64,000 nt of DNA from Ptiloglossa arizonensis. Taxonomy: Eukaryota; Arthropoda; Insecta; Hymenoptera; Colletidae. Both the position numbers and the translations under genes were made by a program. The notes beneath the pieces were generated by a model, which saw only the letters and a program-made list of their open reading frames with translations, made no database searches and was not told the origin of the DNA. Location of the stretch: the NCBI RefSeq assembly GCF_051014685.1, contig NW_027478399.1, forward strand, positions 1,116,001-1,180,000, written 5' to 3'. Below, one piece after another: positions 25,380 to 38,510 of the stretch (positions are counted from its first letter, which is position 1; each line of letters begins with the position of its first letter).

Positions 25380-28300
25380 ATCAGACCAGCGAAAATTTTG
25401 ATGGTTTCTCAACCATTCCTTAACTTCGAACTCCTATATCTCGCGAACGGATTCACGAACTCGAGAAATTCCTGTTGCATCCGAAAGTAGAAACTCGCAC
25501 GATTACAACTGCATGTGTATTTTTCCCCTAGGCCTTTGTAGTTATTGGTTTCGGGAATCAGACTTGCGAAAATTTTGATGGCTTCTCGACCATTCCTTCA
25601 CTTCTAACTCCCATATCTGGCGAACGGATTGACGATCTCGGGAAATTCCTGTTGCATCTGAAAGTAGAAACACGCCCGATTACAGTGGCGTGTGTACTTT
25701 TCCCCTAGGCCATTCCAGTTATTGGTTTCGAGTATCAGACCAGCGAAAATTTTGATGGTTTCTAAACCATTCCTTAACTTCAAACTCCCATATCTCGCGA
25801 ACGGATTGACGAACTCGAGAAATTCCTGTTGCATCTGAAAGTAGAAACTCGCCCGAATACAGCGGTAAGTGTACTTTTCCCCTAGGCAATTCCAGTTATT
25901 GGTTTCGAGTATCAGACATGCGAAAATTTTGATGGTTTCTCAACCATTCCTTAACTTCAAACTCCCATATCTCGCGAACGGATTCACAATCTCCAGAAAT
26001 TCCTGTTGCATCTGAAAGTAGAAACTCGCACGATTACAACGGTATGTGTATTTTTCCCCTAGGCCATTGTAGTTATTGGTTTCGAGTATTAGACATGCGA
26101 AAATTTTGATGGTTTCTCAACCATTCCTTAACTTCAAACTCCCATATCTCGCGGACGATCTGACGAACTCGAGAAATTCTTGTTGCATCTGAAAGCAGAA
26201 ACTCGCCCGATTACAGCGGTGTGTGTGTTTTTGCCCTAGGCCATAGTAGTTATTGGTTTGGTGTATCAGACTTGCGAAAATCTTGATGGTTTCTCAACCA
26301 TTCCTTAATTTCAAACTCCCATATCTCGCGAACGAATTGACGAACTCGAGAAATTCCTGCAGCATCGGAAAGTAGAAACTCGCCCCATTACAATGGTGTG
26401 TGTACTTTTCCCCTAGGCCATTCCAGTTATTTGTTTCGAGTATCAGACCAGCGAAATTTTTGATGGTTTCTCAACCATTCCTTATATACAAACTCCCATA
26501 TCTCGCGAACGGATTGACGAACTCGAGAAATTCCTGTTTCATCTGAAAGTAGAAACTCGCCCGATTACAACGGTATGTGTATTTTTGCCCTAGGCCATAG
26601 TAGTTATTGGTTTCGAGTATCACACTTGTGAAAATTTTGATGGTTTCTCAACCATTCCTTAATTTCAAACTCCCATATCTCGCGAACGATTTGACGAACT
26701 CGTGAAATTCCTGTTGCATCGGAAAGTAGAAACTCGCCCCATTACAATGGTGTGTGTACTTTTCCCCTAGGCCATTCCTGTTATTGGTTTCGAGTATCAG
26801 ACCAGCGAAATTTTTGATGGTTTCTCAACCATTCCTTTACTTCTAACTCCCACATCTGGCGAACGGATTGACGATTTCGAGAAATTCCTGTTGCATCTGA
26901 AAGTAGAAGCACGCCCGATTACAGTGGTGTGTGTACTTTTCCCCTAGGCCATTCCAGTTATTGGTTTCGAGTATCAGACCAGCGAAATTTTTGATGGTTT
27001 CTCAACCATTCCTTAACTTCAAACTCCCATATCTCGCGAACGGAATGACGAACTCGAGAAATTCCTGTTGCATCTGAAGGTAGGAACTCGCCCGATTACA
27101 ATGGTGTGTGTACTTTTCCCCTAGGCCATTCCAGTTATTAGATTCGAGTATCAGACTTGCGAAAATTTTGATGGTTACTCAACCATTCCTTAACATCAAA
27201 CTTACAAATCTCGCGAACGGATTGACGAACTCGAGAAATCCCTGTTGCATCTGAAAGTCGAAACGCGCCCGATTACAATGGTGTGTGTACTTTTCCCCAA
27301 GGCCATTCCAGTTATTGGTTTCGAGTATCAGACTTGCGAAAGTTTTGATGGTTTCTCAACCATTCCTTAACTTCAAACGCCCATATCTCGCGAACGGATT
27401 GACGAACTCGAGAAATTCCTGTCGCATATGAAAGCAGAAACTCGCACGATTACAACTGCATGTGTATTTTTCCCCTAGGCCTTTGTAGTTATTGGTTTCG
27501 GGAATCAGACTTGCGAAAATGTTGATGGTTTCTCAACCATTCCTTCACTTCTAACTCCCATATCTGGCGAACGGATTGACGATCTCGAGAAATTCCTGTT
27601 GCATCTGAAAGTAGAAACACGCCCGATTACAGTGCTGTGTGTACTTTTCCCCTAGGCCATTCCAGTTATTGGTTTCGAGTATCAGACCAGCGAAATTTTT
27701 GATGGTTTCTCAACCATTCCTTAACTTCAAACTCCCATATCTCGCGAACGGATTGACGAACTCGAGAAATTCCTGTTGCATCTGAAAGTAGAAACTGGCC
27801 CGATTACAGCGGTGTGTGTATTTTTGCCCTAGGCCATAGTAGTAATTGGTTTCGAGTATCAGGGTTGCGAAAATTTTGATGGTTTCTCAACCATTCCTTA
27901 ACTTCGAACTCCCATATCTCTCGAACGGATTGACGAACTCGAGAAATTCCTGTTGCATCTGAAAGTAGAAACTCGCACGATTACAACGGCAAGTGTATTT
28001 TTTCCCTAGGCCATTCCAGTTATTGGTTTCGAGTATCAGACCAGCGAAATTTTTGATGGTTTCTCAACCATTCCTTAACTTCAAACAACCATATCTCGCG
28101 AACGGATTGACGATCTCGAGAAATTCCTGTTGCATCTGATTGTAGAAACTCGCCCGATTACAGCGGTGTATGTATTTTTGCCTTAGGCCATAGTAGATAT
28201 TGTTTTCGAGTATCATGGTTGCGAAAATTTTGAAGGGTTCTCAACCATTCCTTAACTTCGAACTCCCATATCTCGCGAACGGATTGACGAACTCGAGAAA

Positions 28301-28500
28301 TTCCTGTTCCATCTGAAAGTAGAAACTCGCACGATTACAACGGTATGTGTATTTTTCCCCTAGGCCATTCCAGTTATTGGTTTCGAATATCAGACCAGCG
28401 AAAATTTTGATGCTTTCTCAACCATTCCTTAACTTCAAACTCCCATATCTCGCGAACGGTTTGACGAACTCGAGAAATTCCTGTTGCATCTGAAAGTAGA
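25380..28500. repeat. Block C1: first copy of a second distal duplication
   Basis: About 17-18 monomers whose variant order recurs in 32640-37150. Matched landmarks are TACAGTGGCG at 25681 and 32940, CTTATATACA at 26481 and 33563, the TTATTAGATTCGAG monomer at 27121 and 35796, and the GATTGTAGAAACTCG monomer near 28138 and 36813. The offset changes from about 7082 to 8675 between 26481 and 27121, so C2 carries nine additional monomers there. Subtypes are CCATTCCAG plus GACCAGCG and CCTTTGTAG plus TTTCGGGAATC. Confidence 0.75.
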
Positions 28501-28860
28501 AACTCGCCCGATTACAATGGTGTGTGTACTTGTCCCCTAGGCCATTCCAGTTATTGGTTTCGAGTATCAGACCAGCGAAATTTTTGATGGTTTCTCAACC
28601 ATTCCTTAACTTCGAACTCCCATATCTCTCGAACGGATTGACGAACTCGAGAAATTCCTGTTGCATCTGAAAGTAGAAACTCGCACGATTACAACGGCAT
28701 GTGTATTTTTTCCCTAGGCCATTCCAGTTATTGGTTTCGAGTATCAGACCAGCGAAATTTTTGATGGTTTCTCAACCATTCCTTAACTTCAAACTCCCAT
28801 ATCTCGCGAACGGATTGACGAACTCGAGAAATTCCTGTTGCATCTGAAAGTAGAAACTCG
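27960..28860. repeat. Isolated unit of the 4-monomer HOR
   Basis: Five successive monomers here follow the A-B-C-D-A order of the 708-bp HOR seen at 36430-38510. The markers are GGCAAGTGTATTTTTTCCC, then CTGATTGTAGAAAC with GTGTATGTAT, then TTCCATCTGAAAG, then TACTTGTCCCC, then GGCATGTGTATTTTTTCCC. The window start (1-450) shows A-B-C as well. This links the ends of blocks C1 and C2 to block A. Confidence 0.7.
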
Positions 28861-31800
28861 CCCGATTACAATGGTGAGTGTACTTTTCCCCTAGGCCATA
28901 GTAGTTATTGGTTTCGATTATCAGACTTGCGAAAATTTTGATGGTTTCTCAACCATTCCTTCACTTCTAACTCCCATATCTGGCGAACGGATTGACGAAC
29001 TCGAGAAATTCCTGTTGCATCTGAAAGTAGAAACTCGCCCGAATACAGCGGTAAGTGTACTTTTGCCCTAGGCCATAGTAGTTATTGGTTTCGAGTATCA
29101 GGGTTGCGAATATTTTGATGGTTTCTCAACCATTCCTTCATTTCAAACTCCCATATCTGGCGAACGGATTGACGAACTCGAGAAATTCCTGTTGCATCTG
29201 AAAGTAGAAACTCGCCCGAATACAGCGGTAAGTGTACTTTTGCCCTAGGCCATAGTAGTTATTGGTTTCGAGTATCATGGTTGCGAATATTTTGATGGTT
29301 TCTCAACCATTCCTTAATTTCAAACTCCCATATCTCGCGAACGGATTGACGATCTCGAGAAATTCCTGTTGCATCTGAAAGTAGAAACTCGCCCGATTAC
29401 AGCGGTAAGTGTACTTTTGCCATAGGCCATAGTAGTTATTGGTATCGAGTATCAGAGTTGCGAATATTTTGATGGTTTCTCAACCATTCCTTAATTTCAA
29501 ACTCCCATATCTCGCGAACGGATTGACGATCTCGAGAAATTCCTGTTGCATCTGAAAGTAGAAACTCGCCCGATTACAATGGTGTGTGTACTTTTCCCCT
29601 AGGCCATTCCAGTTATTGGTTTCGAGTATCAGACCAGCCAAAATTTTGATGCTTTCTCAACCATATCTTAACTTCAAACTCCCATATCTCGCGAACGAAC
29701 TGACGAACTCGAGAAATTCTTGTTGCATCTGAAAGCAGAAACTCGCCCGGTTACAACGGTGTGTGTATTTTTGCCCTATACCATAGTAGTTATTGGTTTC
29801 GAGTATCAGACCAGCGAAATTTTTGATGATTTCTCAACCATTCCTTAACTTCAAACTCCCATATCTTGCGAACGGATTGACGAGCTCGAGAAATTCCTGT
29901 TGCATCTGAAAGTAGAAACTCGCCCGATTACAATGGTGTGTGTACTTTTCACCTTGGCCATTCCAGTTATTGGTTTCGAGTATCAGACCAGCGAAAATTT
30001 TGATGGTTTCTCAACCATTCCTTAACTTCGAACTCCCATATCTCGCGAACGGATTGACGAACTCGAGAAATTCCTGTTGCATCTGAAAGTAGAAACTCGC
30101 ACGATTACAACGGCATGTGTATTTTTCCCCTTGGCGTTTGTAGTTTTTGTTTTCGGGAATCAGGCTTGCGAAAATTTTGATGGTTTCTCAACCATTCCTT
30201 AAATTCTAACTCCCATATCTCGCGAACGGATTGACGAACTCGAGAAATTGCTGTTGCATCTGAAAGTAGAAACTCGCCCGATTACAATGGTGTGTGTACT
30301 TTTCCCCTAGGCCATTCCAGTTATTGGTTTCGAGTATCAGACCAGCGAAAATTTTGATGGTTTCTCAACCATTCCTTAACTTCAAACTCCCATATCTCGC
30401 GAACGAACTGACGAACTCGAGAAATTCTTGTTGCATCTGAAAGCAGAAACTCGCCCGGTTACAACGGTGTGTGTATTTTTGCCCTATGCCATAGTAGTTA
30501 TTGGTTTCGAGTATCAGACTTGCGAAAATTTTGATGGTTTCTCAACCATTCCTTAACTTCGAACTCCTATATCTCGCGAACGGATTCACGAACTCGAGAA
30601 ATTCCTGTTGCATCTGAAAGTAGAAACTCGCACGATTACAACGGCATGGGTATTTTTCCCCTAGGCCTTTATAGTTATTGGTTTCGGGAATCAGACTTGC
30701 GAAAATTTTGATGGTTTCTCAACCATTCCTTAAATTCTAACTCCTATATCTCGCGAACGGATTGACGAACTCGAGAAATTCCTGTTGCATCTGAAAGTAG
30801 AAACTCGCCCGATTACAATGGTGTGTGTACTTTTCCCCTAGGCCATTCCAGTTATTGGTTTCGAGTATCAGACCAGCGAAAATTTTGATGGTTTCTCAAC
30901 CATTCCTTAACTTCAAACTCCCATATCTCGCGAACGAACTGACGAACTCGAGAAATTCTTGTTGCATCTGAAAGCAGAAACTCGCCCGGTTACAACGGTG
31001 TGTGTATTTTTGCCCTATACCATAGTAGTTATTGGTTTCGAGTAACAGACCAGCGAAATTTTTGATGGTTTCTCAACCATTCCTTAACTTCAAACTCCCA
31101 TATCTCGCGAACGGATTGACGAACTCGAGAAATTCCTGTTGCATCTGAAAGTAGAAACTCGCACGATTACAACGGCATGTGTATTTTTCATCTAGGCCTT
31201 TGTAGTTATTGGTTTCGGGAATCAGACTTGCGAAAATTTTGATGGTTTCTCAACCATTCCTTAAATTCTAACTCCCGTATCTCGCGAACGGATTGACGAA
31301 CTCGAGAAATTCCTGTTGCATCTGGAAGTAGAAACTCGCTCGATTACAATGGTGTGTGTACTTTTCCCCTAGGCCATTCCAGTTATTGGTTTCGGGAATC
31401 AGACTTGCGAAAATTTTGATGGTTTCTCAACCATTCCTTAAATTCTAACTCCCATATCTCGCGAACAGATTGACGAACTCGAGAAATTCCTGTTGCATCT
31501 GAAAGTAGAAACTCGCCCGATTACAATGTTGTGTGTACTTTTCCCCTAGGCCATTCCAGTTATTGGTTTCGAGTATCAGACCAGCGAAAATTTTGATGGT
31601 TTCTCAACCATTCCTTAACTTCGAACTCCTATATCTCGCGAACGGATTCACGAACTCGGGAAATTCCTGTTGCATCTGAAAGTAGAAACTCGCACGATTA
31701 CAACTGCATTTGTATTTTTCCCCTAGGCCTTTGTAGTTATTGGTTTCGGGAATCAGATTTGCGAAAATTTTGATGGTTTCTCAACCATTCCTTAAATTCT

Positions 31801-32640
31801 AACTCCCATATCTCGCGAACGGATTGACGACCTCGAGAAATTCCTGTTGCATCTGAAAGTAGAAACTCGCCCGATTACAATGGTGTGTGTACTTTTCCCC
31901 TTGGCCATTCCAGTTATTGGTTTCGAGTATCAGACCAGCGAAAATTTTGATGGTTTCTCAACCATATCTTAACTTCAAACTCCCATATCTCGCGAACGAA
32001 CTGTACGAACTCTAGAAATTCTTATTGCATCTGAAAGCAGAAACTCGCCCGGTTACAACGGTGTGTGTATTTTTGCCCTATGCCATAGTAGTTATTGGTT
32101 TCGAGTATCAGACTTGCGAAAATTTTGATGGTTTCTCAACCATTCCTTAACTTCGAACTTCTATATCTCGCGAACGGATTCACGAACTCTTAGAAATTCC
32201 TGTTGCATCTGAAAGTAGAAACTCGCACGATTACAACGGCATGTGTATTTTTCCCCTAGGCCTTTGTAGTTATTGGTTTCGGGAATAAGACTTGCGAAAA
32301 TTTTGATGGTTTCTCAACCATTCCTTAACTTCAAACTCCCATATCTCGCGAACGGATTGACGAACTCGAGAAATTCCTGTTGCATCTGAAAGTAGAAGCT
32401 CGCACGATTACAACGGCATGTGCATTTTTCCCCTAGGCGTTTGTAGTTATTGGTTTCGGGAATCAGACTTGCGAAAATTTTGATGGTTTCTCAAACATTC
32501 CTTAAATTCTAACTCCCATATCTCGCGAACGGATTGACGAACTCGAGAAATTCCTGTTGCATCTGAAAGTAGAAACTCGCCCGATTACAATGGTGTGTCT
32601 ACTTTTCCCCTAGGCCATTCCAGTTATTGGTTTCGAGTAT
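28861..32640. repeat. Mid-block with 4-, 3- and 6-monomer recurrences
   Basis: About 21 monomers. The variant CGCCCGGTTACAACGG, followed by GCCCTATACC or GCCCTATGCC, recurs with CCGG at 29747, 30455, 30986 and 32049. The gaps are 708, 531 and 1063 bp, equal to 4, 3 and 6 monomers, the last with one inserted base. CCATTCCAG, CCATAGTAG and CCTTTGTAG subtypes alternate irregularly. A complete CENP-B box match lies at 31273-31289. Confidence 0.7.
31273..31289 (-). other. Complete CENP-B box match (9/9)
   Basis: The minus-strand 17-mer is GTTCGCGAGATACGGGA, which satisfies all nine constrained positions of NTTCGNNNNANNCGGGN. It arises from one A-to-G change on the plus strand (CCCGTAT instead of CCCATAT) relative to the consensus monomer. 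It sits in the mid-block between C1 and C2. The match is seen in the sequence; whether a CENP-B-like protein exists in this organism or binds here is unknown. Confidence 0.6.
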
Positions 32641-35600
32641 CAGACCAGCGAAAATTTTGATGGTTTCTCAACCATTCCTTAACTTCGAACTCCTATATCT
32701 CGCGAACGGATTCACGAACTCGAGAAATTCCTGTTGCATCCGAAAGTAGAAACTCGCACGATTACAACTGCATGTGTATTTTTCCCCTAGGCCTTTGTAG
32801 TTATCGGTTTCGGGAATCAGACTTGCGAAAATTTTGATGGTTTCTCAACCATTCCTTCACTTCTAACTCCCATATCTGGCGAACGGATTGACGATCTCGG
32901 GAAATTCCTGTTGCATCTGAAAGTAGAAACACGCCCGATTACAGTGGCGTGTGTACTTTTCCCCTAGGCCATTCCAGTTATTGGTTTCGAGTATCAGACC
33001 AGCGAAAATTTTGATGGTTTCTTAACCATTCCTTAACTTCAAACTCCCATATCTCGCGAACGGATTGACGCACTCGAGAAATTCCTGTTGCATCTGAAAG
33101 TAGAAACTCGCCCGAATACAGCGGTAAGTGTACTTTTCCCCTAGGCAATTCCAGTTATTGGTTTCGAGTATCAGACATGCGAAAATTTTGATGGTTTCTC
33201 AACCATTCCTTAACTTCAAACTCCCATATCTCGCGAACGGATTCACAATCTCCAGAAATTCCTGTTGCATCTGAAAGTAGAAACTCGCACGATTACAACG
33301 GTATGTGTATTTTTCCCCTAGGCCATAGTAGTTATTGGTTTGGAGTATCAGACTTGCGAAAATCTTGATGGTTTCTCAACCATTCCTTAATTTCAAACTC
33401 CCATATCTCGCGAACGAATTGACGAACTCGAGAAATTCCTGCTGCATCGGAAAGTAGAAACTCGCCCCATTACAATGGTGTGTGTACTTTTCCCCTAGGC
33501 CATTCCAGTTATTTGTTTCGAGTATCAGACCAGCGAAATTTTTGATTGTTTCTCAACCATTCCTTATATACAAACTCCCATATCTCGCGAACGGATTGAC
33601 GAACTCGAGAAATTCCTGTTTCATCTGAAAGTAGAAACTCGCCCGATTACAACGGTATGTGTATTTTTCCCCTAGGCCATTGTAGTTATCGGTTTCGAGT
33701 ATCAGACATGCGAAAATTTTGATGGTTTCTCAACCATTCCTTTACTTCAAACTCCCATATCACGCGAACGGATTGACGAACTCGAGAAATTCCTATTGCA
33801 TCTGAAAGCAGAAACTCGCCCCATTACAACGGTATGTTTATTTTTGCCCTAGGCCATAGTAGTTATTGGTTTCGAGTATCAGACTTGCGAAAATTTTTAT
33901 GGTTTCTCAACCGTTCCTTAACTTCAAACTCCCATATCTCGCGAACGGATTCACAATCTCCAGAAATTCCTGTTGCATCTGAAAGTAGAAACTCGCACGA
34001 TTACAACGGTATGTGTATTTTTCCCCTTGGCCATTGTAGTTATTGGTTTCGAGTATCAGACATGCGAAAATTTTGATGGTTTCTCAACCATTCCATTACT
34101 TCAAACTCCCATATCACGCGAACGGATTGACGAACTCGAGAAATTCCTATTGCATCTGAAAGCAGAAACTCGCCCGATTACAACGGTATGTGTATTTTTG
34201 CCCTAGGCCATAGTAGTTATTGGTTTCGAGTATCAGACATGCGAAAATTTTAATGGTTTCTTAACCGTTCCTTAAATTCAAACTCCCATATCTCGGGAAT
34301 GGATCGACGAACTCAAGAAATTCATGTTGCATCTGAAAGCAGAAACTCGCCCGATTACAATGGCGTGTGTACTTTTCCCATAGGCCATTCCAGTTATTGG
34401 TTGCGAGTATCAGAGCAGCGAAAATTTTGATGGTTTCTCAACCATTCCTTAACTTCAAACTCCCATATCTCGCGAACGATCTGACGAACTCGAGAAATTC
34501 TTGTGGCATCTGAAAGTAGAAACACGCCCGATTACAACGGTATGTGTATTTTTGCCCTAGGCCATAGTAGTTATTGGTTTCGAGTATCAGACCAGCGAAA
34601 TTTTTGATGGTTTCTCAACCATTCCTTAACTTCAAACTCCCATATCTCGCGAACGGATTGACGAACTCGAGAAATTCCTGTTGCATCTGAAAGTAGAAAC
34701 ACGCCCGATTTCAGTGGTGTGTGTACTTTTCCCCTAGGCCATTCCAGTTATTGGTTTCGAGTATCAGACCAGCGAAATTTTTGATGGTTTCTCAACCATT
34801 CCTTAACTTCAAACTCCCATTTCTCGCGAACGGATTCACGAACTCGAGAAATTCCTGTTGCATCTGAAAGTAGAAACTCGCACGATTACAATTGCATGTG
34901 TATTTTTCCCCTAGGCCTTTGTAGTTATTGGTTTCGGGAATCAGACTTGCGAAAACTTTGATGGTTTCTCAACCATTCCTTCACTTCTAACTCCCATATC
35001 TGGCGAACGGAATGACGATCTCGAGAAATTCCTGTTGCATCTGAAAGTAGAAACACGCCCGATTACAGTGGTGTGTGTACTTTTCCCCTAGGCCATTCCA
35101 GTTATTGGTTTCGAGTATCAGACCAGCGAAATTTTTGATGGTTTCTCAACCATTCCTTAACTTAAAAGTCCCATTTCTCGCGAACGGATTGACGAACTCG
35201 AGAAATTCCTGTTGCATCTGAAAGTAGAAACTCGCACGATTACAACGGTATGTGTATTTTTGCCCTAGGCCATAGTAGTTATTGGTTTCGAGTATCAGAC
35301 TTGTGAAAATTTTGATGGTTTCTTAACCATTCCTTAATTTCAAACTCCCATATCTCGCGAACGATTTGACGAACTCGTGAAATTCCTGTTGCATCGGAAA
35401 GTAGAAACTCGCCCCATTACAATGGTGTGTGTACTTTTCCCCTAGGCCATTCCTGTTATTGGTTTCGATTATCAGACCAGCGAAATTTTTGATGGTTTCT
35501 CAACCATTCCTTTACTTCTAACTCCCACATCTGGCGAACGGATTGACGATTTCGAGAAATTCCTGTTGCATCTGAAAGTAGAAACACGCCCGATTACAGT

Positions 35601-37150
35601 GGTGTGTGTACTTTTCCCCTAGGCCATTCCAGTTATTGGTTTCGAGTATCAGACCAGCGAAATTTTTGATGGTTTCTCAACCATTCCTTAACTTCAAACT
35701 CCCATATCTCGCGAACGGAATGACGAACTCGAGAAATTCCTGTTGCATCTGAAGGTAGGAACTCGCCCGATTACAATGGTGTGTGTACTTTTCCCCTAGG
35801 CCATTCCAGTTATTAGATTCGAGTATCAGACTTGCGAAAATTTTGATGGTTACTCAACCATTCCTTAACATCAAACTTACAAATCTCGCGAACGGATTGA
35901 CGAACTCGAGAAATTCCTGTTGCATCTGAAAGTAGAAACGCGCCCGATTACAATGGTGTGTGTACTTTTCCCCAAGGCCATTCCAGTTATTGGTTTCGAG
36001 TATCAGACTTGCGAAAGTTTTGATGGTTTCTCAACCATTCCTTAACTTCAAACGCCCATATCTCGCGAACGGATTGACGAACTCGAGAAATTCCTGTCGC
36101 ATATGAAAGCAGAAACTCGCACGATTACAACTGCATGTGCATTTTTCCCCTAGGCCTTTGTAGTTATTGCTTTCGGGAATCAGACTTGCGAAAATGTTGA
36201 TGGTTTCTCAACCATTCCTTCACTTCTAACTCCCATATCTGGCGAACGGATTGACGATCTCGAGAAATTCCTGTTGCATCTGAAAGTAGAAACACGCCCG
36301 ATTACAGTGCTGTGTGTACTTTTCCCCTAGGCCATTCCAGTTATTGGTTTCGAGTATCAGACCAGCGAAATTTTTGATGGTTTCTCAACCATTCCTTAAC
36401 TTCAAACTCCCATATCTCGCGAACGGATTGACGAACTCGAGAAATTCCTGTTGCATCTGAAAGTAGAAACTGGCCCGATTACAGCGGTGTGTGTATTTTT
36501 GCCTTAGGCCATAGTAGTTATTGGTTTCGAGTATCAGGGTTGCGAAAATTTTGATGGTTTCTCAACCATTCCTTAACTTCGAACTCCCATATCTCTCGAA
36601 CGGATTGACGAATTCGAGAAATTCCTGTTGCATCTGAAAGTAGAAACTCGCACGATTACAACGGCATGTGTATTTTTTCCCTAGGCCATTCCAGTTATTG
36701 GTTTCGAGTATCAGACCAGCGAAATTTTTGATGGTTTCTCAACCATTCCTTAACTTCAAACTCCCATATCTCGCGAACGGATTGACGATCTCGAGAAATT
36801 CCTGTTGCATCTGATTGTAGAAACTCGCCCGATTACAGCGGTGTATGTATTTTTGCCCTAGGCCATAGTAGATATTGGTTTCGAGTATCATGGTTGCGAA
36901 AATTTTGAAGGTTTCTCAACCATTCCTTAACTTCGAACTCCCATATCTCGCGAACGGATTGACGAACTCGAGAAATTCCTGTTCCATCTGAAAGTAGAAA
37001 CTCGCACGATTACAACGGTATGTGTATTTTTCCCCTAGGCCATTCCAGTTATTGGTTTCGAATATCAGACCAGCGAAAACTTTGATGCTTTCTCAACCAT
37101 TCCTTAACTTCAAACTCCCATATCTCGCGAACGGATTGACGAACTCGAGA
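32640..37150. repeat. Block C2: second copy of the C duplication, expanded
   Basis: About 25.5 monomers repeating the variant order of C1, with nine additional monomers inserted between about 33610 and 35230. The extra monomers are mostly CCATTGTAG plus GACATGCG and TATCACGCG variants not seen in C1. The right part merges with the 4-monomer HOR at 36430-38510. Orientation is the same as C1. Confidence 0.7.
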
Positions 37151-38510
37151 AATTCCTGTTGCATCTGAAAGTAGAAACTCGCCCGATTACAATGGTGTGT
37201 GTACTTGTCCCCTAGGCCATTCCAGTTATTGGTTTCGAGTATCAGACCAGCGAAATTTTTGATGGTTTCTCAACCATTCCTTAACTTCGAACTCCCATAT
37301 CTCTCGAACGGATTGACGAACTCGAGAAATTCCTGTTGCATCTGAAAGTAGAAACTCGCACGATTACAACGGCATGTGTATTTTTTCCCTAGGCCATTCC
37401 AGTTATTGGTTTCGAGTATCAGACCAGCGAAATTTTTGATGGTTTCTCAACCATTCCTTAACTTCAAACTCCCATATCTCGCGAACGGATTGACGATCTC
37501 GAGAAATTCCTGTTGCATCTGATTGTAGAAACTCGCCCGATTACAGCGGTGTATGTATTTTTGCCCTAGGCCATAGTAGATATTGGTTTCGAGTATCATG
37601 GTTGCGAAAATTTTGAAGGTTTCTCAACCATTCCTTAACTTCGAACTCCCATATCTCGCGAACGGATTGACGAACTCGAGAAATTCCTGTTCCATCTGAA
37701 AGTAGAAACTCGCACGATTACAACGGTATGTGTATTTTTCCCCTAGGCCATTCCAGTTATTGGTTTCGAATATCAGACCAGCGAAAACTTTGATGCTTTC
37801 TCAACCATTCCTTAACTTCAAACTCCCATATCTCGCGAACGGATTGACGAACTCTAGAAATTCCTGTTGCATCTGAAAGTAGAAACTCGCCCGATTACAA
37901 TGGTGTGTGTACTTGTCCCCTAGGCCATTCCAGTTATTGGTTTCGAGTATCAGACCAGCGAAATTTTTGATGGTTTCTCAACCATTCCTTAACTTCGAAC
38001 TCCCATATCTCTCGAACGGATTGACGAACTCGAGAAATTCCTGTTGCATCTGAAAGTAGAAACTCGCACGATTACAACGGCATGTGTATTTTTTCCCTAG
38101 GCCATTCCAGTTATTGGTTTCGAGTATCAGACCAGCGAAATTTTTCATGGTTTCTCAACCATTCCTTAACTTCAAACTCCCATATCTCGCGAACGGATTG
38201 ACGATCTCGAGAAATTCCTGTTGCATCTGAATGTAGAAACTCGCCAGATTACATCGGTGTATGTATTTTTGCCCTAGGCCATAGTAGATATTGGTTTCGA
38301 GTATCATGGTTGCGAAAATTTTGATGGTTTCTCAACCATTCCTTAACTTCGAACTCCCATATCTCGCGAACGGATTGACGAACTCGAGAAATTCCTGTTC
38401 CATCTGAAAGTAGAAACTCGCACGATTACAACGGTATGTGTATTTTTCCCCTAGGCCATTCCAGTTATTGGTTTCGAATATCAGTCCAGCGAAAATTTTG
38501 ATGGTTTCTC
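36430..38510. repeat. 4-monomer higher-order repeat, 708 bp, about three units
   Basis: Four distinguishable monomers repeat in fixed order. Monomer A has GGCATGTGTATTTTTTCCC, B has CTGATTGTAG with GTGTATGTAT, C has TTCCATCTG with AATATCAGACC, and D has TACTTGTCCCC. D recurs at about 37198 and 37906 and B at about 36813, 37521 and 38229, each spacing 708 bp (4 x 177). The third unit shows drift (CTGAATGTAG, CGCCAGATTACATCGG) and its D position is replaced by a different monomer at about 38520. This is the clearest short HOR in the window and looks recently amplified. Confidence 0.85.

Noticed and set aside
25223..25380. A foreign insertion between B2 and C1
   Set aside because: The bases after 25222 look different from B1 at the same place, but they are a normal monomer of the CAAACGTCCCATAACTTG type and keep the 177-bp phase.
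33834..34206. Overlapping plus-strand open frames at 33834-34076 and 33973-34206, and others at 41053, 49763 and 58044
   Set aside because: They are reading frames of the same monomers in other registers, overlap each other, and end at the usual satellite stops. No family resemblance.
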